From NCBI GenBank assembly GCA_007116445.1, contig SKIM01000138.1, positions 1 through 13,141 of the forward strand: DNA of 13,141 bases. The letters are read 5' to 3'. The notes under the pieces were generated by a model, which searched no databases, was not told where the DNA came from, and was given only the letters and a program-made list of their open reading frames with translations. Below, piece by piece: positions 5,818 through 12,362 of this stretch (position 1 is its first letter; the number at the start of each line of letters is the position of its first letter). Both the position numbers and the translations under genes were made by a program. The stretch comes from Natronohydrobacter sp. GTDB taxonomy: Bacteria; Pseudomonadota; Alphaproteobacteria; Rhodobacterales; Rhodobacteraceae.

Positions 5818-7676
5818 GGTGTCACCTCCGGGAAAAGGCAGCGCACCTGTCGCGCATCCCCATCGAGCGCGATCTCGCCTGCGCGACAGCTATCGCGCGC
5901 CTTCTCGCAGCGCGGCGCGAAGGCACAACCCGGGGGCAGGTCATCCACTGCTGGCGGCAAGCCGGGGATCGCCGCCAAGGCGCGCCGCCCTGCGCCGAGT
6001 TCAGGCACGCAGGCAATCAGGCGTTTGGTATAAGGATGGGCAGGCGCCGCCAGCACTTTGGGGGTTGGTCCGGCTTCGACGATGCGGCCGCCATACATCA
6101 CCGCCACCCTGTCACAGAGCTGGGCAACCACACCGAAATCATGGGTGATGAACAGGATCGCCAGACCGCGCGAGCGCCGCAGATCATCGAGCAGCGCAAG
6201 AATCTGCGCCTGTACTGTTACATCCAATGCAGTGGTGGGCTCATCTGCGATGATGATTTCTGGATCATTGGCCAGCGCCATGGCGATCCCGACGCGCTGG
6301 CGCATCCCGCCTGACATTTCATGCGGATAGGCGCGCGCGCGCTGCGCCGCATTGGGGATACGCACGTCTTCCAGCAGTTTGATCGCGCGGCGATGTGCCT
6401 CGGCATGGCTGACCGGTTCATGCACGCGGATCGCCTCGATCAGCTGGTCCCCGATGCGATAAAGCGGGTGCAGGGTCGAGAGTGGATCCTGAAAGATATA
6501 GGCCACCTTGCGCCCGCGCAGGCTGCGCAACAGTTCATAGGGTGCGCCGATCAGGTCTTGCCCGTTCAGCCGTATTGCGCCCCCGGTGATCACACCGGGC
6601 GGTGAGGCCACCAGTCCCATCACCGACAGCGCCGTGACCGATTTACCCGAGCCGGACTCGCCGATCAGGCCCAGGCATTCGCCGGGATCGAGTTGCAGCG
6701 ACACCCTGTTGACCGCGCGGTAGATGCGCGGGCCGACATGGAATTGTGTTTCCAGCGCGTCGATACGCAGCAGCCCGTCGCCCTTGGGCGCAGGGGCTTC
6801 GGCCCGCTTGACCCGCGTGGCCGCCATAGGGCGGGACAAGGCACCTGAGCGCAGGCGCGGATCGAGTGCGTCACGGATGCCGTCGCCGAGCAGATTCACT
6901 GACATCACGATCAGAAGGATCATCACACCCGGCACGATTGACGTATGCGGGGCAGTGATCAGCGCCGCGCGCGCCTCGCCCAGCATCGAGCCAAGATCTG
7001 CCTGCGGAGGTTGGCTGCCCAGGCCCAGGAAGGACAGACCCGCCGTCTCGAGGATCATCCAGCCGATGGTTGTGGACATGGCGATCACGACCACCGGCAC
7101 GATATTCGGCACGACTTCGGTCAGCAGAATGCGCGTGTTGCCCATCCCGGCCAATCGCGCGGCGTCGATGAATTCGCGATGGGCGATGCCTACGGTCACG
7201 CCGCGAATGTTCCGCGCAAAGAAGGGAATATTGACCACGGCCACGGCCACAAGCGCGTTGAACAGACCAGGTCCGAGAACCGCCACGATGGCCAGCGCGA
7301 GCAGAATGTAGGGAAAGGCCATCAACATATCGATGCCGCGCATGGTCACATTGTCCGTGCGCCCGCCGAAATAGCCTGCGATCACGCCGATGGTTGCACC
7401 CAGCAGCCCTGCGACCAGTGCAGCTGCAAACCCAACGGCCAGTGACAGCCGCGTGCCCCACATCAGGCGTGACAGCAGATCGCGGCCCAGATGATCGGTG
7501 CCCAGCAAATGCCCGTCAGACAGGGGGCGCAGAAAGCGATTGGCGGTGTTGGTCTCATTTGGCGGATGCAAGGGCAGGATCGGCGTCAGCAATGCCAGCA
7601 CCACGATGAGTCCAAGCACGACAGCACCGAAGCCAGCCAGCTTGTTGCGGAACAGAAGACGTAGAAACAGACTCAT
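5814..7676 (-). CDS. fused ABC permease (DppC-like) and ATPase (DppD-like)
   Basis: The 620-residue protein joins two subunits that are separate in most Dpp/Opp systems. Residues 1-275 are a DppC-type permease: first helix about 13-33, a periplasmic part with G59-T-D-H-L-G-R-D66, further helices, and the EAA loop H166-R-E-F-I-D-A-A-R-L-A-G at 166-177. A 25-residue Ala/Arg/Pro linker follows. Residues 302-620 are a full ATPase: Walker A G339-E-S-G-S-G-K-S346, signature M454-S-G-G-M458, Walker B I474-I-I-A-D-E-P480, H-loop H512, and C-terminal cysteines C584-x5-C590-x6-C597-x15-C613. No frameshift or stop lies at the joint, so it is a true fusion; permease/ATPase fusions of this kind are a recognised family in proteobacteria. 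It overlaps the DppB-like gene upstream and the ATPase gene downstream by 4 nt each. Confidence 0.95.
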   Translation of the reverse strand: MSLFLRLLFRNKLAGFGAVVLGLIVVLALLTPILPLHPPNETNTANRFLRPLSDGHLLGTDHLGRDLLSRLMWGTRLSLAVGFAAALVAGLLGATIGVIAGYFGGRTDNVTMRGIDMLMAFPYILLALAIVAVLGPGLFNALVAVAVVNIPFFARNIRGVTVGIAHREFIDAARLAGMGNTRILLTEVVPNIVPVVVIAMSTTIGWMILETAGLSFLGLGSQPPQADLGSMLGEARAALITAPHTSIVPGVMILLIVMSVNLLGDGIRDALDPRLRSGALSRPMAATRVKRAEAPAPKGDGLLRIDALETQFHVGPRIYRAVNRVSLQLDPGECLGLIGESGSGKSVTALSVMGLVASPPGVITGGAIRLNGQDLIGAPYELLRSLRGRKVAYIFQDPLSTLHPLYRIGDQLIEAIRVHEPVSHAEAHRRAIKLLEDVRIPNAAQRARAYPHEMSGGMRQRVGIAMALANDPEIIIADEPTTALDVTVQAQILALLDDLRRSRGLAILFITHDFGVVAQLCDRVAVMYGGRIVEAGPTPKVLAAPAHPYTKRLIACVPELGAGRRALAAIPGLPPAVDDLPPGCAFAPRCEKARDSCRAGEIALDGDARQVRCLFPEVTP

Positions 7677-8620
7677 GTCTTGATCCTCGGGTCGAGCCAG
7701 GCCTGAGCCACATCAACGACGATATTGAAGCCGACGTAGCAGGCCGCAACAAAGACCACGCCGCCCTGGACCAGCAGGATGTCACGCTTCAGGATCGCAT
7801 CGACCAGCATCCGCCCCACGCCGGGCCATTGAAACACCATTTCGATATAGACCGCGCCCGAGAGCACGAAGCCGGCCTGAATCCCCAGCACTGGAATGAT
7901 ACTGACCATCGCCGCGCGCAGCGCATGCCCCCGGATAACGCGCCGCTCATGCACGCCCTTGGCGCGTGCGGTGCGGATGAAATCCTGCCGCAGCACTTCC
8001 AGCATGGCCCCGCGCGACAACCGCGCCACGACACCTGTGGCCACGACCGCCAGTGCCAGTGCCGGCATGGTCAGATGGCGGATCAGATCCACCAGCCCGC
8101 CGCCGCCCCAGATCGAGTACATCCCTGAAGCTGGCAGCCAACGCAACTGGACGGCAAAGAGCAGGATCATCATCATGCCGAGAAAGAATGACGGCACCGA
8201 AATGCCCAGGATCACGACAAAGGTGATGGCCTTGTCTGCAAGACCATATTGCCGTGCCGCCGAGATGACGCCTGCTGCGACCCCCAGCACCGCACAAAGT
8301 ACAAAGGCCGTGCCTGCAAGAATAAGCGTTGCTGAAAACCGGTCGAGAATCTCGTCCAGAACAGGGCGGTTCAGCGCGAACGAACGCCCGAAATCACCTT
8401 GCAGAAGATTACCCAACCAGATGAAATATTGTTTCCAGAGCGGCTCGTCGAGGCCAAGTTGACGGTTCAGGCGCTCGACATTTTCCGGCGTCGCATAGCT
8501 GCCCAAGATTGCCGTTGCGGGATCGCCGGGGATCATCGCCATGATCAGAAACACGATCACCGTGATCCCCAGAAGCACCGGAATGGCCGAGATAAGCCGT
8601 TTCAGGATATAGCCGCCCAT
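7673..8620 (-). CDS. peptide-type ABC importer permease (DppB/OppB-like)
   Basis: The 315-residue inner-membrane protein has the DppB/OppB layout: N-terminal helix (about 8-30) followed by P31-G-D-P34, a periplasmic segment with L55-G-L-D-E-P60 and G75-D-F-G-R-S80, then five further helices, and the EAA loop D213-F-I-R-T-A-R-A-K-G222. It ends with the usual W308-L-D-P-R. It forms the translocation pathway with the permease half of the fusion protein. ATG at 8620 has GGGAGG about 5 nt upstream. It overlaps the fusion gene by 4 nt (ATGA) and lies 96 bp downstream of the binding-protein gene, in the same direction. Length is normal for the family. Confidence 0.95.
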   Translation of the reverse strand: MGGYILKRLISAIPVLLGITVIVFLIMAMIPGDPATAILGSYATPENVERLNRQLGLDEPLWKQYFIWLGNLLQGDFGRSFALNRPVLDEILDRFSATLILAGTAFVLCAVLGVAAGVISAARQYGLADKAITFVVILGISVPSFFLGMMMILLFAVQLRWLPASGMYSIWGGGGLVDLIRHLTMPALALAVVATGVVARLSRGAMLEVLRQDFIRTARAKGVHERRVIRGHALRAAMVSIIPVLGIQAGFVLSGAVYIEMVFQWPGVGRMLVDAILKRDILLVQGGVVFVAACYVGFNIVVDVAQAWLDPRIKT

Positions 8621-8686
8621 CCGCGCCTCCCTACTGTTTCATTCTTGCCCAAATATCCTCAGGGGGTGAATTGGCCGCAGGCCAAG

Positions 8687-8706
8687 AGGGGGCGCGAGCG
8701 CCCCCT
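8687..8706 (-). other. GC-rich intercistronic hairpin between binding-protein and permease genes
   Basis: GGGGGCG (8688-8694) pairs with CGCCCCC (8699-8705), with a flanking A-T pair and a 4-nt loop. It begins 10 nt after the binding-protein stop. There is no strong T-tract, so it is more likely a partial terminator or an mRNA 3'-end protector than a full stop. Such hairpins often let the binding protein be made in excess over membrane subunits. Confidence 0.6.
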
Positions 8707-8716
8707 TGCCTGTCTC

Positions 8717-10294
8717 TCAGTTCTTCACCACATCCTTCAGGAGCAGGAAGAAAGACGGCTCAAGCTGGAAATTCTCCACTGCGCCCGAGGTCACCGCGTT
8801 CTGTTTCCAGTTGGCCACAAAAACCCAAGGCGCGTCCTCCTGCACGATCACCTGCATTTCCTTGTAAAGCCGGGCGCGGTCGTCCTGATCTGTCGCGACA
8901 CGGGCCGCTTCCAGCAAAGCGTCCACTTCGGGGTTGGAATAATAGCCCGAGTTGAAACCGCCCTTGTCCGGCCAGGCATCAGTGCGCAGCGTAAGGAAGG
9001 GCAGCGTGTCGGGATCATTCGTCATCCAGGCCATCTGCGCCATGTCGGCCCTGCCTTCCAGGCCCGGATTGACGCGGCCGAGGAAGGTGTTCCATTCGTA
9101 GGTTTCGATCCTCACGTCGAAACCGACTGCGGCCAGATCGGCCTGGATGGCCGTGCCCATTGGCACCGGGTCCAGCATCCCGGAGCCGCCTTCAGTGACA
9201 TAGAAGGTCAGGCTCGCCGCTTCGGCCCCGGCCTCGGCGATCAGGGCGCGCGCGCGGTCGGGGTCATAAGGGTAGGGATCCAGATCTTCGTTATAGGCCC
9301 ATGCGAAGGCGGGCGGCGTCGGACCTGCGGCGATCGTGGCCGTACCTTCCAGCACATCATTTACCAGCGCTTCCTTGTTGATCGCGTAATTCGCCGCTTG
9401 CCGGACGCGCTTGTCGACGAAAGGGCCTTCCTTCATATTCAGGATGAGGAACCAGAGATGCGGACCTGCCTGTTCGACCACCTGATAGCGATCACCGCGA
9501 AACTGTGACAGGGCGACAGGCGGCACCTCGACCATCATGTCGATCCCGCCGGAAAGCATCTCTGCGACGCGGGTATTGGCGTCGCTGATCGGGCGGAAGA
9601 CCACGGCCTCCAGCGCGGGGGCACCTTCCCAGTGATCGTCGTTGCGCGTGATGACGACAGCTTCATTCGAGCGCCATTCGGCAAAGCGGAAGGGACCGGT
9701 ACCGGATGGGGTGCGGCCGAAATTTGCGCCATTCTGCATCACCGCCGCAGGCGAGACGATCAGCCCGGTCGGGTAGGCAAGGTTCGACAGGAACGGCGCA
9801 TATGGCTCGTTCAGGGTGAAGCGTACAGTGTAGGGATCGACCGCTTCGACTGACTGGACAGCCCCAAAGAAGAACGACAACGGGAAGGGCCCGGTGTTGT
9901 GATAGGGGTGATCTTCATTGAGCATCCGCTCGAAATTGAAGACCACAGCCTCGGCATCAAAGGGGCTGCCGTCGTGGAACGTGACACCTTCGCGCAGGCT
10001 GAACGTATAGACGGTGCCATCCTCGGAGATGGTCCAGGATTCGGCCAGCGCGGGTTCGACTTCCAGTGTGCCCGAAGCGTAGCGCACCAATCCGTCATAG
10101 AGGTTCATCAGGATGCGGAAGTCATTGACTGCGGTGACAGCATGCGGATCGAGCGCTTGCGGCTCTGCGATCTGACCTACGACCAGCACACCCGGCGGGG
10201 TCTGTGCCGTGGCAGGCGCAACCAGCGCCGATGTGGCCAGAAATGCGGCTGACAGTACCCCAAAGCCACGTCGGGTCAGTGATGAAAAGGCCAT
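8717..10294 (-). CDS. periplasmic solute-binding protein, SBP family 5 (DppA/OppA type)
   Basis: The 525-residue protein captures the substrate and hands it to the permeases. The signal peptide has R8-R9-G-F-G-V-L, then a hydrophobic run ending P-A-T-A30-Q, with likely cleavage after A30 or Q31. The paired arginines suggest Tat export, although Sec is possible. The family signature spans about 80-124: P81-A-L-A-E-S-W, Y96-T-F-S-L-R-E-G-V-T-F-H-D-G. No lipobox is present, so it should be soluble in the periplasm. ATG at 10294 is chosen over the frame opening at 10351 because GGAG lies 8 nt upstream and the signal peptide begins there. It is the first gene of the minus-strand operon and is divergent from DUF1028. 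Family-5 proteins bind peptides, nickel complexes, opines and many other compounds, so specificity is open. Confidence 0.94.
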   Translation of the reverse strand: MAFSSLTRRGFGVLSAAFLATSALVAPATAQTPPGVLVVGQIAEPQALDPHAVTAVNDFRILMNLYDGLVRYASGTLEVEPALAESWTISEDGTVYTFSLREGVTFHDGSPFDAEAVVFNFERMLNEDHPYHNTGPFPLSFFFGAVQSVEAVDPYTVRFTLNEPYAPFLSNLAYPTGLIVSPAAVMQNGANFGRTPSGTGPFRFAEWRSNEAVVITRNDDHWEGAPALEAVVFRPISDANTRVAEMLSGGIDMMVEVPPVALSQFRGDRYQVVEQAGPHLWFLILNMKEGPFVDKRVRQAANYAINKEALVNDVLEGTATIAAGPTPPAFAWAYNEDLDPYPYDPDRARALIAEAGAEAASLTFYVTEGGSGMLDPVPMGTAIQADLAAVGFDVRIETYEWNTFLGRVNPGLEGRADMAQMAWMTNDPDTLPFLTLRTDAWPDKGGFNSGYYSNPEVDALLEAARVATDQDDRARLYKEMQVIVQEDAPWVFVANWKQNAVTSGAVENFQLEPSFFLLLKDVVKN

Positions 10295-10329
10295 ATCCGG
10301 CACTCCGTCTTGGTTTGATCGCCATGATT

Positions 10330-10358
10330 TATTTATCATGATAATTTGCATCCGTCAA
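10330..10358 (-). promoter_or_regulatory. candidate sigma70-type promoter of the transporter operon
   Basis: Read on the minus strand, TTGACG (10358-10353) and TAAATA (10335-10330) are separated by 17 nt. The -35 matches 5 of 6 consensus positions and the -10 three, with AT-rich surroundings. Transcription would start near 10323, about 29 nt before the ATG. The palindrome at 10333-10344 covers the -10 and the adjoining spacer. Confidence 0.55.
10333..10344. promoter_or_regulatory. perfect 12-bp palindrome, candidate operator copy 1
   Basis: TTATCATGATAA reads the same on both strands. It overlaps the minus-strand -10 region. An upstream CATGAT (10323-10328) also pairs with ATCATG (10335-10340), extending the symmetric cluster. 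Position and symmetry fit a repressor site for a dimer, possibly the GntR protein of this locus; that link is inferred. Confidence 0.55.
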
Positions 10359-10373
10359 AATTTTCGTGATAAT
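10345..10373 (+). promoter_or_regulatory. candidate sigma70-type promoter of the DUF1028-M20 operon
   Basis: TTTGCA (10345-10350) and GATAAT (10368-10373) are spaced by 17 nt. The -10 matches 5 of 6 consensus positions, the -35 four. Transcription would start near 10380, giving a short leader with an AAGGGG ribosome site at 10383-10388. The -10 lies inside operator copy 2. Confidence 0.5.
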
Positions 10374-10374
10374 T
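10361..10374. promoter_or_regulatory. candidate operator copy 2
   Basis: TTTTCGTGATAATT repeats copy 1 and its flank (TTATCATGATAATT, from 10333) with only two differences over 14 bases, offset by 28 bp in the same orientation. It covers the plus-strand -10. Copy 2 is not a palindrome itself, so it may be a weaker or half site. Confidence 0.45.
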
Positions 10375-10398
10375 GGCAAGACAAGGGGAAACAAACAG

Positions 10399-11061
10399 AT
10401 GACCTTTTCGATTCTTGCGCAAGATTTGGGCACAGGCGCCATGGGCGGCGCGGCCGCGACGGGTTCGCTTTGTGTCGGAGGATGGGTTCTGCGCGGTGAT
10501 TCGCGCGCCGGTCTGTCTGCGTCGCAGGGCGCCGCGCCCTCGACGCTCTGGGGCGAGGATGCGCTCATGCACATGCTTGCGGGCGCCAGCGCCGAAGAGG
10601 CGCTTGTCGCCGTGACCGGGCCGGATACCGGGCGCGCGTGGCGGCAACTCGCGCTATTGGACCGCGCGGGCGGGACGGCCTGCCACACAGGGGCAAGCAA
10701 TACGGCATGGCACGGGGCGCTGGTAGCGCCGGGGCTGGTGGCGTCGGGTAATCTCTTGGCTGGTCCGCAGGTGCTGGAAGCACTGCGCGACGGCTTTCTT
10801 GCTGCCCAAGGCAGTCTGGCTGATCGGCTTCTTGACGCGATTGCAGCCGCTGAGGCCGCAGGCGGCGATAAGCGCGGTCTGCAATCTGCGGCCTTGCTTG
10901 TGGTATCTGATGATGCGCCACCCCTGACATTGCGGGTGGACTGGTCCGAAAACCCGATCGCTGCTCTGCGCGATCTGCACCAGCGCAGCCAGAGCGGCGC
11001 CTATGCGTCATGGTTGCCCACTGTCCCCACTCGCAACGATCCGGAGCGTGGCAATGACTGA
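10399..11061 (+). CDS. DUF1028 family protein, putative Ntn hydrolase
   Basis: The 220-residue protein matches DUF1028 (PF06267), a family with an Ntn-hydrolase-like fold and no settled reaction. Landmarks are M1-T-F-S-I-L-A-Q-D at the start, G21/G27-type glycines (T-G-S-L-C-V-G-G), T96-type motif C95-H-T-G-A-S, V114-A-S-G-N118-L-L-A-G and G155-G-D-K-R-G160. T2 follows the initiator Met and would become N-terminal after Met removal, as expected of an Ntn nucleophile; that is an inference. No signal peptide is seen, so it should be cytoplasmic. ATG at 10399 has AAGGGG about 10 nt upstream; a GTG at 10366 would lie upstream of the candidate transcription start. It overlaps the M20 hydrolase gene by 8 nt, so both are probably translated together on the same imported compound. 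Confidence 0.88.
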   Translation: MTFSILAQDLGTGAMGGAAATGSLCVGGWVLRGDSRAGLSASQGAAPSTLWGEDALMHMLAGASAEEALVAVTGPDTGRAWRQLALLDRAGGTACHTGASNTAWHGALVAPGLVASGNLLAGPQVLEALRDGFLAAQGSLADRLLDAIAAAEAAGGDKRGLQSAALLVVSDDAPPLTLRVDWSENPIAALRDLHQRSQSGAYASWLPTVPTRNDPERGND

Positions 11062-12301
11062 AACGGATTGGGGCGCGCTTGCGCAAGATTGGCTCGACCG
11101 TCTGGCGGCATGTTCCGAACCTGGTCCGGGCGTGACGCGGCTGCCCTTCACCCCTGAACACCGGGCTGCGCTGTCAGTGCTGACCGAATTGATGCAACAG
11201 GCCGGACTTTCTGTGTCTCTCGACGCTGCGGGCACGCTGATCGGACGGCAGGACGGGCAAGAGGGTGCGCCCGCCTTGCTTTTCGGCTCACATCAGGATT
11301 CCGTGCGCGAGGGCGGGGCCTATGATGGGATCATGGGCGTAGTGCTGCCTGTGTTGGCCCTCATGAAGCTGCGCGAGGACGGGGTGCGCCTTCCCTTCGC
11401 GGTCGAGATTCTGGCTTTTGCAGATGAGGAAGGCGTTCGTTTTCCCACGGCGCTGATGGGGCCGCGCGCGCTTGCCGGGACGTTCGACATGGCCGCGCTG
11501 GAGCTTTGCGACCGTGAGGGAATATCGCTGCGCCGCGCGATGGAAGATTTCGGACTGGATCCCGATGCCCTGCCACAGCTCAGGCGCGCGGCGGCGCAGG
11601 TTCTGGCTTGGGTGGAGATACACCTTGAACAGGGCCCGGTGCTGGAAGCCGCCGGACAGCAGATCGGCATAGTCACAGGCATCTGCGGGATTGAGCGGCA
11701 CATGGTCACCTTGACCGGCAAGGCGGCCCATGCGGGCACTGTGCCAATGCATCTGCGTCGCGATGCATTGGCCGGGGCGGCGGAACTGGCCCTGACCGCC
11801 GAAGCGCTGGCCCGCGACACTGATAATTTGCTGGCCACGGTCGGGGCGCTTGAACTGCGCCCCGGCGTGGTCAATGCCATTCCCGGCGAAGTGACGCTGA
11901 CGCTTGAGATCCGCGCGCCCGACGATGACTTGCGCCAAAAGGCAGGCGTCGCGCTGACCGAAGCCGCGCAGGAGATCGCAACCCGGCGGGGCCTCGGGGT
12001 CGAGATCGCGCGGACCTATGCCCAATCCGCAACACCCTGTTCGCCGCTGGTCATGGAGCAATTGATGCAAGCCGCCGGGGCCGGAAACCATGCGCCGGTG
12101 CCGCGCATGGCGTCTGGCGCGACGCATGACACGTCTGCAATGGCCGGGCTTTGTCCGGTGGGCATGCTGTTCACGGCCTGCCGTGGCGGGGTCAGCCATC
12201 ACCCCGACGAATATGTCCCTGCTGCCGCCATGTCTTCCGGTGTTCTGGCGCTCGAAAGGTTTCTGTCGCAGTTTCAGGCCTCGGACGCGATCACGCGCTG
12301 A
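11054..12301 (+). CDS. M20-family amidase/N-carbamoyl-amino-acid hydrolase type metalloenzyme
   Basis: The 415-residue protein belongs to the hydantoinase/carbamoylase branch of M20 (L-carbamoylase, beta-ureidopropionase, allantoate amidohydrolase). The two-metal site is complete: G78-S-H80-Q-D-S, D91 in G-G-A-Y-D-G, E125-E126-G-V-R-F, H190 in E-I-H-L-E-Q-G-P, and H382 in S-H-H-P-D-E-Y. The dimerisation insert contains H226-A-G-T-V-P-M and R235-R236-D-A, residues this branch uses for substrate carboxylate binding. These enzymes remove a carbamoyl or similar N-acyl group from an amino acid or ureide in the cytoplasm. ATG at 11054 has GGAG about 8 nt upstream and overlaps the DUF1028 gene by 8 nt. 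The frame is open from 11003 but without support. Exact substrate is unknown; catalytic competence looks intact. Confidence 0.93.
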   Translation: MTETDWGALAQDWLDRLAACSEPGPGVTRLPFTPEHRAALSVLTELMQQAGLSVSLDAAGTLIGRQDGQEGAPALLFGSHQDSVREGGAYDGIMGVVLPVLALMKLREDGVRLPFAVEILAFADEEGVRFPTALMGPRALAGTFDMAALELCDREGISLRRAMEDFGLDPDALPQLRRAAAQVLAWVEIHLEQGPVLEAAGQQIGIVTGICGIERHMVTLTGKAAHAGTVPMHLRRDALAGAAELALTAEALARDTDNLLATVGALELRPGVVNAIPGEVTLTLEIRAPDDDLRQKAGVALTEAAQEIATRRGLGVEIARTYAQSATPCSPLVMEQLMQAAGAGNHAPVPRMASGATHDTSAMAGLCPVGMLFTACRGGVSHHPDEYVPAAAMSSGVLALERFLSQFQASDAITR

Positions 12302-12362
12302 AAGACATGGTGACGGATATGCAGCTGTGACCCAAGGGGCGCCTGTTTCCCGTGCGCCACGA

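Noticed and set aside
8399..9508. 369-codon plus-strand open frame opposite the binding-protein gene
   Set aside because: A long antisense frame expected from high-GC codon bias; the minus strand encodes a clear SBP family 5 protein and permease.
10366..10398. GTG start for the DUF1028 protein
   Set aside because: It would lie upstream of the likely transcription start and within operator copy 2; family members start at the M-T-F-S motif.
12336..12358. Possible terminator between the M20 gene and the reductase gene
   Set aside because: Only a 5-bp GGCGC/GCGCC repeat with an 11-nt loop and no T-tract; too weak to call.
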